Positions 10,376-22,639 of a DNA stretch of 64,000 nucleotides are shown here, in pieces; positions within the stretch are counted from its first letter, which is position 1; each line of letters begins with the position of its first letter. Made by a program: the position numbers and the translations under genes. The notes beneath the pieces are model-generated. The model worked only from the letters and a program-made list of their open reading frames with translations. It made no database searches and was not told the origin of the DNA. The DNA is from Antedon mediterranea (Eukaryota > Echinodermata > Crinoidea > Comatulida > Antedonidae). The DNA is taken from positions 2,795,001 through 2,859,000 of the forward strand of contig NC_092677.1 of the NCBI RefSeq assembly GCF_964355755.1. Reading direction: 5' to 3'.

Positions 10376-12325
10376 CATCTACAATGGTTATGCCAGGCAC
10401 TTGGCAAAGGCAGAATATGCGTTGAGGCAATCAATTTTCACCTTGTTTGTTGAGCCCAAGTAATAAATTTATACAAAAATTGCATTTAAGCAGATTGGCA
10501 GATGGCGCAAAATAATGGGAAACTCCTGTGCTTATCAGGAGGGTTGGGGGATCTGAATTATTTTTTTAATGATTTTGAACTTGATATACATTTTTTTCTT
10601 CAGAAAACCCATTGTAGTAAGACAAACAGAGAAGAAAGTGAGAAAGTGTTGGAACCTCTACTTGGTTTGTGTATGAACTTATCCCTTGAGAAAGTTCATG
10701 CTGAGCACCAGCTTACACTACCACTTACTAATTGTGTTGTACCGTTACTGAGCAGAACAAATCAACAATTGATAATGGTTTGTTTATTTTGCTTTATATA
10801 TTAACAGTATTACCTTTTAATTGAATGTTCTAATTAAAGAAAGTGTAATTCTAGTGTTTCTAATTGCAAGGCAATGTACAATAAATAACTTCTACTGACC
10901 GCTCAGGTATAACTGGTGATTTACTCTGTGTTTCGAACGTCACCATTATATTAACTTGAATTCCACCTTGAAAACTAGCTTGGTTATTCCTCTCTCAGTA
11001 AATATAGTCCCTTTACGCCTATGTGTAGTTTGACTTCTCATAGAAACCACTTTTTTTTACTAGGACCGTACTTCATAAAATTGTAATACAGTACATATTT
11101 TTTCCAGCGTGTGTGTGGGTTACTGAGCCGAGTTCTTGTCTATTCAACTGAAGCAGTTGAGTATTGTGTTCAGCAACATATTGTTGATATCATGTTGAAC
11201 ATACTTAAACAGGTATGTACTTAATTTTTAAAGTCTCAACTATAAACCATCTCCACTTAACGGCCTCTCATTCCCAATTTATAGTTCATGTTAGTAATCG
11301 TTTATATCTAAAGACACATTCAAATTTATTCGTGCTCAAAGGTGTTTGAAAATTACTCTTCACTTTTTTTGTAGGGTAAAGATGAAACATGCAAGAAGTA
11401 CTGCCTGAAATGTCTGACTGTGATAACACAGAACAATCAGGAATCAAGAAGACAAATACTATCACAAGATAAAGGTAACGAAATGAGCAACCCTCTAATT
11501 TCTTTTCAGATGTTCTCATTTAGAAATTTAAAGTTTTTCCATCAAATAGTTTTTATGTTCTCCATCTTTTTTTTCTATCACAATCTTTTTGCGTCGTTCT
11601 TTTCCTTTTTATTAAAACCATAAACGTGAGAAAAGCATCTCATCTACAAAAGTTTATGTCACTAACACAATATAAAATATAATAGAGAGATTATAATCAA
11701 AATTCCCAAGAAGAAGTATTTAATTACAGCTCAGGCAAAGTGCATTATATTTTTAGAAAAATTATTTTTTTTTAAAGGTTTAACAAAGTTGGTGTATTAT
11801 CTAGACAGTGAAGATGACATGATGATAGCGAACGCTGCGTTATGTATCGGACATTGCGTGCAAGAACCAGGAGCTAGCCACCATGTCAGTACAGATGTAG
11901 TCAAGACATTACTGACAAGAACAGACACTACAAACACTTCAATTAAACAAAACTGTGCAATCACGCTAGCTAAGCTTGCTACTACAAGTCCAGATCATCT
12001 TAACATGCTCAAGAAGTTAGGAGGAATAGGTATTCTGAATAGCTGTATGAAGTATGTAAATTCATGACGTTTTTCGGGGATTGGTGTTTTTCAAATCGGC
12101 ATCCATACGGGTCTCATCAGCCGCACCTTTTGGGCATCAGTTGTACGCCACACCTCATGTTTCAACTACAGTTTGGGCTGGGAATATCCACATGGTCAAG
12201 TAGTTCTATAAACAGTGCACATTTTTTTAATGCTTACAATTGTTTTTATTTCTAGGTTTTTAAAAAGGTAAACTAGTAAAAAAACATTTCAAGATACTTC
12301 TACTTAACATAGAAAAATATCAGCA

Positions 12326-12331
12326 AATAAA
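12326..12331 (+). terminator. Candidate polyadenylation signal, TTC12 copy 1
   Basis: AATAAA lies 259 nt after the TTC12 stop and is conserved in copy 2 (39139-39144). It is the first good signal downstream. Confidence 0.5.
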
Positions 12332-14908
12332 GCTTTTTTGTTGAACAATGAAACCGAAATGAACCATACCTGCTTGGTGTTATATATCGTTTGGTGATTT
12401 TATCCTTGTTATTACATCAACCACGACAGACAATTTCTATGAGACCTGGGTTTCCTATATTCCCTACGCGATACGCTAAAATCTGGCTCCATAAAGGTGG
12501 AATGCGTCATTAAAACAATCGGGAATGCGCCATGATTAATTGTAAACCTATCGACATGGTTCAACTTTTCTGTTAGGAGTGCAACAAACTGCAACGGCTA
12601 AACAATCGCACACCAAAGTCATATTTTCATAATATAAAATATTTTTACACTTTTAATAAGAATTCCAAAAATACATACATAGTTGTTTCATTGTGTTTGT
12701 AATATACAAACAATGATGGTTATCTATAGGCTAAAGTTAACTTTGCAAATAACTGATATAAAAACCAATGTAATAAGATATATCATTTTCATAACATACA
12801 ATTTACATAATCATACATAATCATTTTAATTGCAAGTTCAAGTTAATTTAAAGCCTGTTTTCTTAATCTATATCACTATTATAATATATAATTAATATAT
12901 AAAAAATAACAATTGACATATAAACACTGTAAAATTGTATATACATCGAAATAAAAGAGTGCAGTTTATAATCGAGATGCAGATACATATTTGCATTGCA
13001 TTGCATAACCATTAGGCCTACAATTCAATTCACTTTTATTTCAGAACAAAGTCCATATCATGACAAATAAAAAAATCTATACCACATGTCGCACATAATA
13101 ATGCCGTCGGTTTTCAACTAGGATTGAAAAAAAACCAAAAAACACATTATTATGGCCTACATATCCCATGTATCAAAATAACTTTTATTGTGGCTGTCCA
13201 CACAAGAAAAACAAAATTCCACACATAAATGTTCACACATTTCTCACTAGATTCTTCTATTGCACAATATGTATTTATTTCATTTATAACAAAATAAATA
13301 ACTACAAACCGAAATTATAGATTACAATTTTACTAATTTTGTATTGGAATTACATAAATGATATTTCCCAAACCAATTTTGGCCATCTTCAATTGGCACT
13401 GTGCCAAAATGTTCTGAATCTGCCTCTGTGGTACAATTGCCACTACAGTTTTTTCTTTATAATAGATTGCATATAGTACAGTGAATAAAGTAAACTAATA
13501 AGCACCTTAAAAGGTGTTATATGTGTGTTAGGAAACTAAAAATGAGAATTTATTCAAATTTTTTTTTTCATTATAATTAAGTAATTTAGTATGTGTACTT
13601 GCATAAAAAATAAAAAAATTGAAAAAAAATATATATTAATATTATTAATAAATTAATGAAAAACGATAATAACATGCCGGTTGCCATGGCAACCAAACCA
13701 AAAATTTGAAATTTTACTGATAAAAACTACCCTTACCATGTTGAAAATTCATTTTTAGTGGTTATTTCAACTTATGTGTCTGCTGCCCTCTCTTGTCATG
13801 ATATAGGGGATATTCCAATAGGCTATTTTTAGATACCATGTGCTGTATTATTTTTTTGTTTACCTTAAATTATATTAGAACACGGGATTTCCTATGTTTC
13901 AAATTTTCAATGTTTTTCAGATTTTGAAAAAATATAGAAGTAGAATTACACCCCCTACAGACTTGAAAATTGGCAGAAATGCTCTTTAGAGTGTGCTCTA
14001 TTTAATGGCCTCAAAATAAATAATATAGGTAGTACCAGACTTTTCACATGACATTTCTAATTCTTGAGATTTTGGTTTTCACAATATGAGATATTTGTCC
14101 ATAGTTTATCACATACCCCCCTAAATAATATATAATGTAGGCCATTGGATAGATCTTGGGAAGAGCTTTAATTTGACATCTCAATCAACTATGTATGATA
14201 GTTGGTTAAAGCGCTACATTATTTTGAAAATTATGCAATCAACGCTAATTAATTATGCCAATTAGGTAGTTAAAATTTTTTTTTTAATGAAAATGCATTT
14301 GTTACTGTATGTTATTTGTGTGGATATAGTATGAAGTTAATAAGATATGGTTTAATACAGTTTGGTTAAACTAGCAATGAACACCTTTTTTAAATTAGTT
14401 CATTTGCAGTAAATGTATTGATGAATTTTCTGTGTAAATATGTTTTTTCCTTAAAATATATTTTTTACAACAAAATGTTACTATTTTAATTCAATCAGAC
14501 CTGAATATTATTACTTAAATGAAAGAAAACTGTTTAAACCCCATTTAAAACGTATAAGAATTAAGAACTTTCTATGAAATTTAATACAAGTAACAAAGGT
14601 TTTATACATTTAATCCTGGATGAATCTGGACAGCGCCAAAACACACATCTGACAGAAGTAACATTCACCTACACTCCACCAGTAAATAAAAAACAAATAA
14701 GCACGTTAAATGAGTGTAAATATATTGATGATGAATTTTCTGTGTTCCATATTCTGATAAATTATTATATATTTATATATTATATTTATAATTATTCAAA
14801 CCTTAATATGTTTACTTAAATGAAAGAATAGTAATTCTGTTAACCCATTTAAAACAATCAGAATTTATTATGAAATTTAATGAATTTAATACGCTATCAT
14901 GTAAATTA
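12332..14908. other. AT-rich non-coding tail downstream of TTC12 copy 1
   Basis: No convincing gene. The stretch is conserved in copy 2 (39145-40956) and partly, in more diverged form, at 23385-24940. Landmarks shared by all three are TTTGGGCTGGGCATATCCAC (before the start, near 12172), AAAATGTTCTGAATCT and ATTGATGATGAATTTTCTGT. The block 13560-14560 is only in copy 1. Confidence 0.5.
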
Positions 14909-15421
14909 TTAAAATATCTCAAGAAGTAACATACGGTATGTATAGGACGTTATTCTTTTGGTGAATCTGTATCCTGCAGTGACACATATCTGACTGAAGT
15001 ACATCCGATTGGCAGATAACATACAGCGCATGTAAGAAACTTCTAATCGACGTTGATATATCTGCAGAGCAGCATCGACACGCATCTGACTGAAGTACAT
15101 CCGATTGGCAGATAACATACAGCGCATGTAAGAAACTTCTAATCGACGTTGATATATCAGCAGAGCAGCATCGACACGCATCTGACTGAAGTACATCCGA
15201 TTGGCAGATAACATACAACGCATGTAAGAAACTTCCAATCGACATTGGTTTATCTGCAGAGCAGCATCGACATGCATCTGACTGGATACCTGCAGGGTGT
15301 TACTGCCATCGTTGTCACTCACAACCATGGTAGAAGATCGTACCTTAAAACATCCACTGTAACTTGCAAACATTACATTCATTACGGTCAAAGCCGTTTG
15401 GGCAGTATATCGACTAGACAT
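14909..15421 (-). CDS. Orphan ORF family member A with three 96-bp internal repeats
   Basis: 170 codons on the minus strand. I do not recognise the family. It shares the segment MVVSDNDG...QVS near its N-terminus and LEVSYMRCMLSANRMYFSQ with the ORFs at 40957-41388, 22130-22348 and 24941-25264. The unit MRVDAALQIYQRRLEVSYMR (first 20 of 32 residues) is tandemly repeated three times (about 14990-15280). The C-terminus is extended by a frame difference relative to member D, which ends GYRFTKE. No signal peptide or membrane segment. It could be a decaying lineage-specific gene or part of an unrecognised repeat. Confidence 0.45.
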   Translation of the reverse strand: MSSRYTAQTALTVMNVMFASYSGCFKVRSSTMVVSDNDGSNTLQVSSQMHVDAALQINQCRLEVSYMRCMLSANRMYFSQMRVDAALLIYQRRLEVSYMRCMLSANRMYFSQMRVDAALQIYQRRLEVSYMRCMLSANRMYFSQICVTAGYRFTKRITSYTYRMLLLEIF

Positions 15422-15579
15422 TTTATCTCGATACTACCTGGAAAAATTCAAAAAGGAATGGTGGATATACAGAATAACAATAGTTACGACAGACAATATG
15501 AGCCTTAATAAACTATAATGTAAAAAATGTATGCTCTGCAAGGAATGATTTTTATCTATTATTTAAAATGTTAAGATAT

Positions 15580-15820
15580 AATAATATTTGCTTTTATATA
15601 TCGCTTATTGCACATTGCTTCTAAGGGCTTCACGTTATTACCCCCATCATTTTCTTGGGGATCGAAACATACTTCCATAATGTTGTGTCTTGATCTAAAC
15701 GGGTACCCATTTATAGGCAAACTTAAAGTATCTTGCCTAAGGATACAAGCAATGCAGCGAGAGTTGGATTCGAATCACGATCTCAGTAGTTCATCGTCAA
15801 ACACACTGCACCACCTGCCC
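15580..15820 (-). mobile_element. tRNA-derived SINE (antisense)
   Basis: On the minus strand a tRNA-like head has box A near 15817-15804 (GGTGGTGCAGTG) and box B ATTCGAATCC near 15775. It is followed by the motif ATCCTTAGGCAAGATACTTT, which also occurs in the 5S/tRNA SINE at 49810-50115, and by a tail AGAAGCAATGTGCAATAAGC. The equivalent copy in the second block is at 41555-41825. Confidence 0.65.
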
Positions 15821-15929
15821 TTATTGTGTATTGTGATTTTTGTATATTTTGTAAGATCATTTTAATCCAGACCTTTTTATTTGAATTGACCCGTGTGGGA
15901 TGATTAAAGAATTTTGAATTGAATTGAAT

Positions 15930-16548
15930 TGTCCCCCTGAAAAACTAATTTAAAAAATTGTAGTTGAATATACCATTTTAATGTCACATAATAGTTATCC
16001 ACTATTAACTATAAAATAACCTATTCAAAGTCTGATTTTATTAATCTTTATTTTTCATTCTTTAAATAATTGAAATGATGATATAATGAATATAGACCTA
16101 TATATTTAAAAAAGAGACAATAAAGGAGGGTTAATCCCACGAAAGACCAAAAAAAAAAAAATAATTGAAGACACAGAGTACACCTTTTCAAAATATTTTA
16201 TAGATTCTGTAAGTAAATGCGATGTTATTAATTGAATGTACGGTTTTGAGTTGTATTTTGTGACACACCATTTTGAGGGTCTTCCTTGGCTTTTGCGCGT
16301 GCGGTTTTCTCTCTGCATGGTCTTAGCTTTAGAAACACCCAACAGTAGAGGACGACGTAAAAAAAAATATACAAATTTGTTTTTGGTATTTATTTATTTT
16401 CAGGGGGACAATATATCTTTAAAACTGTTATGTCAACAAGCGAGCAGCGTTTTTTGTAAGAAATATTTTTTGTTTATTTTGTTTTCGGTTTGTTTACGGT
16501 TGTTTTCGGTTATTTTCGGTTGTTTTCGGTAATCAGACTGACCCTAAT
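15930..16548. mobile_element. Composite MITE remnants
   Basis: A GTCCCCCTGAAAAACT end at 15931 faces a CAGGGGGACAATATATCTTT end at 16401-16420 (family of the element at 38576-39116). Around it is the interior and right arm of a GGTCAGTCT-type element, with AATGCGATGTTATTAATTGA and the GTTTTCGGTT run ending CAGACTGACC near 16544. No coding capacity seen. Confidence 0.6.
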
Positions 16549-16557
16549 TCCCAGCTC

Positions 16558-17090
16558 ACTATGTCGGTCGGTTGGTCGGTCGGTACACAAAAACTTGTAT
16601 ATGACCTTATCTTGACTGTTTAATCTAGCTAAGTCAATTTTTCACAGTATATTCCTTATGGCCAGGAATCGATGTGGTTATGTTTTCACGGTCTACGCGG
16701 TCTACGCACGATTTAACGAAATTCAATTGTAATCATATCTTCACAACCATGAATCACAATTAAATAAAATTTGGTACTCATAAATTTCAGGGCATAAATC
16801 ATCATATGGCAATACAATTAACATTAGCATGTAACGAATGCGTACACGCGCTTAAAAATTTTCAAAATTTATTTTCGATGAAATAAGAGTACGTTTATTC
16901 ATGAGTGCGCAGATTTTTAGTTAAATATTATTACGCACTCTTTTTGCCTGATTTCTGTTTTCTTGACTTACTTTTCAACTTGAAATTACGTTATACGAGC
17001 ACGTCAAAAGTGACAGGCTACGCACGTGTAAATTAGAAAAATATAAATGTTTTTAAACATGTTCAGCAATTTCGGTCGGTCGGTCGGTAA
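16558..17090. repeat. Segment bounded by GGTCGGTCGGT runs
   Basis: GGTCGGTTGGTCGGTCGGT at 16566 and CGGTCGGTCGGTCGGT near 17070 bound about 500 bp of non-coding sequence. It is conserved in copy 2 (about 43080-43600), where the left run is reduced. The repeats are in the same orientation. Confidence 0.5.
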
Positions 17091-17800
17091 ACACTAATAA
17101 TGAGCACGCGACTGCAGCCATCTCTATATGGCCTTGTTTATCTGAGATCTTTGTGTTCTGTGCAGCTGCAGAAACACACATAGAGGGCGACATCCCATGG
17201 GAATTTGGAAATCATCAATTCTCTTTTCTAGCTCTCTCTCTCCGCGCCGCTGCTGATCGGCGGGATGAGTACCTGGGCATAGAATTACTATATTTTGTAT
17301 CATTATTGACAAGTTTGATCTATTTTTTGGATTGTAATTCATTTAGAAGGTTATATCTGTTAAACAAATCTTTATTGCCCTTTACTACGGGCTACCTGGG
17401 CCTATCTAGCTCTAGCCTAGTTATTAATTAGGGCTGGCCTCTTATAATATAGGCCTAGCTAGGCCCTATTAGGCCTACCTAGTACTACTCCTATGCCTAG
17501 TAGTAGGCCTACTACTCATATGCCTACTAGTAGGCCTAGCTAGTTCATAGTCTAAGATTATTGTAGGCCGCCTAGAAGCTAGCTAGAGTAGGAGTCAGTG
17601 GCTTACTGACCAACAAAAATGTAATTATGCAATACAAATTAAAAATAGCAAATAAATAGGGCCTAGCCTAGTAAAAAAAAGTTGTCCACTTCAAATTTTG
17701 ATGATACAGATAATATTAATGGAAATTACAGTGCTCATAAACATTGGCTTGCCTAAAATAAATATAAATATAAGGGGGACTTTTTATCTAACAAATGTTT
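17091..17800. other. Non-coding duplicated tract with AGGCCTA cluster
   Basis: Contains a string ACACATAGAGGGCGACATCC that recurs at 43680, 44455 and, diverged, 27690. A dense TAGGCCTA cluster follows at 17395-17590. No gene recognised. Confidence 0.45.
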
Positions 17801-17812
17801 TGTTATAATGCC

Positions 17813-18840
17813 TTATCCCAGCTGGGTAGAACGAGTACTTGTCTGTGCATTCACCGCCCTCATTCTACTACTTCTAACGATAACGGAGCCGATAATGTCC
17901 TTATGAAGAGGATGGTTGGTGTCTTCCAATATAGCATGGAACACATCGGCAAGACGTTCGCTGTACAAAGAGTCAAGCGTTTGCACAGACGAACCAATTA
18001 CTTTCCCCGCTCTACCCAGCACCTTTTCAATTCGGTCTTTATCCCCTTTACTGATATTCCTAGCCCAGCCCAACATACAATAACCCCAAATAGATAACAT
18101 CACTGATGAGTAAAACATTTGACAAATATCCTGCTTTACTCCAAGCGAACCGAGTTTCCTTGTATTTAACTTCTTAACTATATGGTCAACATGATCTCCC
18201 CCATTTAAGCTTACAGTCAAATACTACTCCCAGGTACTTATAATTGTTAACAATCTCTACTTCCTTTCCTTTAATATATACCGGGTCCATACTGTCGGAC
18301 CTATTGTGTTTTCGAAAATCAATCCGCATTTCTTTCGTTTTATTTATGTTTAGTTCAAGAAAATTATTGCCGCAGTAATCGGTGAATCGAATAATCTCAG
18401 AAATGTATAGAGAAGAATTGTTATTATTGATAAGTCCAACCATAGCTGAGTTGTCCGCAAATTTTATCATTGGACAACTGGGGGATACCGACCTAAAGTC
18501 TGATGTGTACAGAGTAAACAAAAAAGGTGCCAATATGGTACCTTGTGGTGCACCAGTACTAGTACGCACAGTATCGGAAATAATATTATTCTGTAACTTA
18601 ACATAGTGGCTACGTTGGACTAAAAAATTTAAACACTTGGAACATTCATATCAAATAATTTATGAACTAATATGTGTGGCTGAATTGTGTTAAATGCGGA
18701 ACTAAAATCAAAGTACATAACCCTAACGCATGGGTACGTTTTCCAGTCATCTAAATGACGGTACGTTTGGTGGAGCTTATATATCAAAGTGTCTTCAGTG
18801 CTCCTGTTTGTGCAGTACGCAAATTTTGCTTATCCTTGCC
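17813..18840 (-). pseudogene. Non-LTR retrotransposon reverse transcriptase fragment (CR1/L2/Rex1-like)
   Basis: Minus-strand pieces in order: FAYCTNRSTEDTLIYKLHQT and MYFDFSSAFNTIQPHIL (18840-18640), then TSTGAPQGTILAPFLFTLYT, KFADNSAMVGLI and NNYKYLGVVFDCKLKW (18569-18190), then a C-terminal piece with SIWGYCMLGW (18220-17813). These are RT palm motifs of LINEs. Frames shift between pieces. The catalytic box reads FADN instead of FADD, so the second Asp is lost. It is 5' truncated and absent from copy 2, and dead as an enzyme. Confidence 0.85.
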
Positions 18841-19358
18841 TCCTTAGATTTGCAGCTGTCATTTTTGTGTTACCTTTCGATTTTAAAGGGTAAATAAAGA
18901 ATGAAAATATAAACAACAACATATAAAGGTAAATGATGATTAAACTTACATTGAACATAAAAGAAACAATGCTCAGTAAGTAATTGTACAGATATAATAG
19001 GTCAGTAGTAAATACACATACAAATAACAACAAAATATAAAAGGTAAATGATGATTAAACTTACATAACTTACATTGAAAAAAAAAATGTGACAGAAAAA
19101 AAATTTATACATATAATAGTAAATGAAACTGAAAAGAAATCGAAATAAAGACAAATGTATATATATATATGATTTATATATAATTTACACAGTGCTACGC
19201 AACATCATTGATTTACATATACACAATATTATTTAAAAAACCGTTGCGAATTAAAGTTGGAATTTATTGTGACTTGTCAAGCCTCCACTGATTGTGAGGG
19301 CGTTTGTTGTATGAGAGAATGTATCTGGTGGGTGAAAATCTGTGATAATACCGTACAT

Positions 19359-19431
19359 GGCTCTGTGTGGTCTAGTGGTATGATACTCGCCCTGTAAGCG
19401 AGAGGTTGGAGGTTCGAATCCAGCCAGAGAC
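19359..19431 (+). tRNA. tRNA-like sequence, anticodon position TGT (pseudo-tRNA or SINE head)
   Basis: 73 nt fold as a tRNA with acceptor GGCTCTG/CAGAGAC (6 of 7 pairs), box A TGGTCTAGTGG, anticodon stem CTCGC/GCGAG with loop CCTGTAA (TGT at 19393-19395), and box B GGTTCGAATCC. The T stem pairs at only 3 of 5 positions, and the D and anticodon arms look more like tRNA-Pro than tRNA-Thr. I therefore favour a tRNA pseudogene or SINE head over a working tRNA-Thr. Confidence 0.45.
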
Positions 19432-20282
19432 ATTTTTTCATACAACTAAAAAATACGGAACTTTCACCAATGAGCTATGCTCGACGCGATTATGAGATCA
19501 TGTTCCGAATATGAGCACTGTTTCTTTTTTTTTTTGTCTTATGTAGGATCGACCCACTTTTATTTCTTCATCAATAAAATGTTCGTTTACAATGAGTACA
19601 TTGAGCATTGAGCACATGAGTAATGTAATGATACAATACAATATAATTGACATTAACTAACTTTCAGTACAACTGATCTCTCACTCCTACCATTGCATTT
19701 TATATATAATAATAGTATAAGGAAAGGGAAAAAAAAAATGTGTTATACACTCTTTACACGTTTTTCAATCCTTAACAATGTACGTATAATTTATCACAGA
19801 ATTTGTAATTGTATAAGGCTTTTTATCTCTTTCAGGCAATCCAAAAAAAAAAAAAAAAATAATAATATGAGCACTGTTTCTATAATTTCCAGTATGATTT
19901 GTATATTTGAAATATAGATGGGAAGGTATGAATGGTAAGGGTAGGGGGAAAGAGAAGAAAAATAAATAAATAAATTTAAGGAGAGAAAAACCAACAAACT
20001 CCCAAAAAAAGAAATACCTGTATATGTGTGTAGTGGCAATAAAAAATCGAAAGCCCAGTAGCAGAAGTCGGAACAGTCTTTGAATAGCGAAAACAATTTG
20101 AGAATGAAGTGTTTGAAACATATATATGTGGTAAGTATTTGTGAGCAGTAGGTTAACACTCGGGCTGGAGGCGGAACAATGAAAAGCGGAACTGTCCAAT
20201 GGGAAAGCAAAGGCGTAGGCGGTAATGTAGAGGTAGGCGAGGGTAACCAAAACTGCAGAGGGAAGGTGTACTCGGGAAAGAA

Positions 20283-20331
<49 letters not shown>
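20283..20331 (+). repeat. (GTC)n microsatellite
   Basis: About 16 perfect GTC triplets. They translate as poly-Val on plus and poly-Thr in one minus frame, which explains the spurious ORFs here. Copy 2 lacks the tract at the corresponding place (about 46300). Confidence 0.9.
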
Positions 20332-20332
<1 letters not shown>

Positions 20333-21069
20333 GGGGCGAAGAATTAGTGGGCAATATATTAGTAATTACATTTGCCGACAACTTAAAAAGTATGTACATT
20401 ATGACATGCTGTATTGTTATCTATTCTATAAATAGTTGGTTTGATATTTAAATAAACATGAAAAAACCGTTATAGAAAGTGGTTTTTAAATATCGTTTGC
20501 AGCGGCCTTCCTTACAAATTGATGACGCCCTCAACTACGACTTGGGTACATTTAAGCACTGACATCGAATGCAAGTACTGTACTGTCGTCCTATGCGACG
20601 ATGGGAATTCAATAGGATGAGAAAACATCCTTTATTGGCATATTATCAAAAAAAATGATTACGATTTAAATTATAGAAATAATTTATGTCAAATAAATTT
20701 AAACAATAATTAAAGAGCTAATTATTTAACACTATATTTGATATATTATTTATTCATCATTCAAATTTTTCATATAATAACAAGGATATTTATTATTCTG
20801 CTCTGGCCTCTATATAGGTCTATATTTTTAGTACTTACTTTACATACATGGTGGGTTCAATTCCATTAAAAAAAACTTTATTCTCATTATTTATCTTCTA
20901 TTTAAAGTTTTATACCCACAATACTGTCTTAATACTAATGTAAAATAATTTTTAACTATTTCATAATTGTTACCTTGATACTAAATTTACTATTGAACTG
21001 CTTCTTTTTTTCTTTTTTTTCTTTCTGCTGGTTTTAAATTTTCTAATTATTCACTTGATTAAGTACATT

Positions 21070-21515
21070 TTGTAACTGGAATGCACGTCCATTCATTCTG
21101 TAGTGAATTGGATAATTTAAACCGTATACATATTCTCCAGAAAAAAGCACTTAGAAATATTTGTCATGTTCATTTTATGCATCCTTCTCATCCACTTTTT
21201 ATTTCGACCCAAACATTAAATATTTTTGACCTTTATACGAAACACTGCTATATTTATGTATCAATATAAACATAATCTATTACCTGAATCATTTAATAAC
21301 TTATTTAGTACATCTGCCTCATTCCATAATTACTCAACTAGAAACAGGTCAAACTACTGTCCACAACTAAAACGCACCAAAGTCGGCCAACAATGTATTT
21401 CCTACCAAGGAACACATATTTGGAATAATTTAACAGATTATATAAAACAATCCCCCACTTTAAGTTTGTTTAAACAGAGATTAAAGCAATATTATAACAA
21501 TAGAAATATTTAAGT
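21070..21515 (+). pseudogene. LINE ORF2 C-terminal fragment
   Basis: Two overlapping frames (21081-21269 and 21226-21513) form one LINE tail: LNRIHILQKKALRNICHV, then YKHNLLPESFNNLF, NYSTRNRSNY and SYQGTHIWNNL...SLFKQRLKQYY. These are standard motifs of the region after the RT domain in CR1/L2-type LINEs. A single frameshift near 21240 joins them. It lies exactly where homology between the two duplicated blocks ends. Confidence 0.8.
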
Positions 21516-21923
21516 TAAGTAAATCACATTATGTTATTTTAGTTTGTTCGTTTTTTGTTTGTACTAATTGTTTGATCTTTTTGTTAGGGTTACATGCTTA
21601 AAGCACTTGTTGTGCTTATTTTGTATCCCATTCCATTATCATATTATTTGTATTATATTTAATTTGTATATATTTTATTTTGATTATGGAATAAAAATGT
21701 CGATGAATTGAATATGTATGTAGGCCTATATATAATGAAAGTGAAGTGAAAGTATTACGATACATGATTTTCTATGAAAACACTGACACACAATTTGCTG
21801 GTAAATCAACTATATCTTAAATATTAAATATTGCATTGTAAATAAATTATTAATGTATACCAAAAGGCTAAGCATGTTAAATGAGTGCCTTGATATATTT
21901 TGATAAACGAATACGCAGGACGT

Positions 21924-22348
21924 TTAATCCTGGGTCGTGAATTTAAAAAAAAAACACACATCCAGCTCATGGAGGTAAAAATAGATTATACCTCCATGTC
22001 CACCTGAAGTCCATATTGCAGGAACCTTCCCACCGTATGTCTGCAGAACTGCACCGACACGCATCTGGTAGGAGAAGGAGGACGTCATGCATTGGTAGTT
22101 TTCGGATACACTGTTGCCAGGGAGTTGTTCTAATAACAACTCCCTGGTGTTGCTATCGCCTGACGATTGATATTCAACTGTATGAGCTGCAACCCTGCAG
22201 CGACGGTGTAGGATCTGTTGCTCAGCATCAGCTGTGTAGTATCCATGGACACTTGCTGGGTACCATCGTTGTCACTCAGCAGGATTGTACGGGATTGTGT
22301 CCTGAAATTTGCTCTGTAATGTTGACTTGTAAAAATGACTTTTATCAC
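21924..22348 (-). pseudogene. Orphan ORF family member B, frameshifted
   Basis: The first part (22348-22130) contains LSNRSYTVAAGLQLIQLNIN, almost identical to residues in member D (40957-41388). The second part (22139-21924) contains NYQCMTSSFSYQMRVGAVLQ in another frame. The break is at the palindromic CAGGGAGTTGTTCTAATAAC (22118-22137). Function unknown. Confidence 0.5.
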
Positions 22349-22639
22349 AGTAAAAACATTTTAACTATACTACCTGGAAAATTCAAGATGGAATGGTGAG
22401 ATATGTCACTTAATATTTTACAAAATAACGATAGTGCCTTAAAAAATTATAATGTAAAAAATGTAAGGGGAGTTTGTACACTAAGTATTTGTGTATTTGG
22501 CCGGAAATGGTACTCTCGCACATAAAATTCATGGCACCTCTAATTGGCACTACAATGCTCTATGATGATGATACACTATACTTCATAGCCAAACATAAAT
22601 ACTGTAGGTAACCGCAGAGTTCAATTTTTTTATGTACGT

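Larger units (their letters stand above)
1429..12067 (+). pseudogene. TTC12: TTC12 orthologue, copy 1 (15 exons; exon 5 interrupted by a transposon)
   Basis: TTC12 is a cytoplasmic TPR/armadillo-type protein needed to preassemble axonemal dynein arms. Coding exons by splice sites and phase: 1429-1501, 1852-1994, 2097-2130, 2282-2481, 2834-2869 continued at 5406-5562, 5777-5965, 6197-6361, 6680-6851, 7986-8078, 8264-8327, 10003-10137, 10604-10777, 11108-11212, 11375-11474, 11778-12067. They join in frame to 709 codons once the insertion is ignored. N-terminal DPELVDFLSKVDEI, TPR residues KEKGNQEFKAGKFEKAVEYY and KDMVVLYTNRAQ, and the C-terminal GILNSCMKYVNS match vertebrate TTC12 closely. ARM-like helices fill the second half. 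Exon 5 is broken after codon ATA by the element at 2870-5401; reading on gives a stop about 30 codons into the element. All other exons are open. Start: ATGATG at 1429, inside a duplicated target site. Whether the element is spliced out is unknown. Confidence 0.9.
520..21030. repeat. Segmental duplication, copy 1
   Basis: Direct duplicate of 29366-46975. Homology starts at the shared string AAGTTTTTTAGGTCTAAAAT (520 here, 29366 there), runs through all 15 TTC12 exons, introns and the non-coding tail, and ends near the shared string TTGAACTGCTTC (about 21000 and 46945). Differences are mostly discrete insertions: the elements at 571-1426 and 2870-5401 and the LINE piece at 17.8-18.8 kb are only here. 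The order of conserved blocks is identical. I inferred this by reading; I did not align it computationally. Confidence 0.88.

Noticed and set aside
19359-19431. Functional tRNA-Thr(TGT)
   Set aside because: The T stem has two mismatches and the body resembles tRNA-Pro. Kept only as tRNA-like.
19765-20451. ORFs with poly-Thr or poly-Val
   Set aside because: Explained by the (GTC)n microsatellite and poly-pyrimidine tracts.
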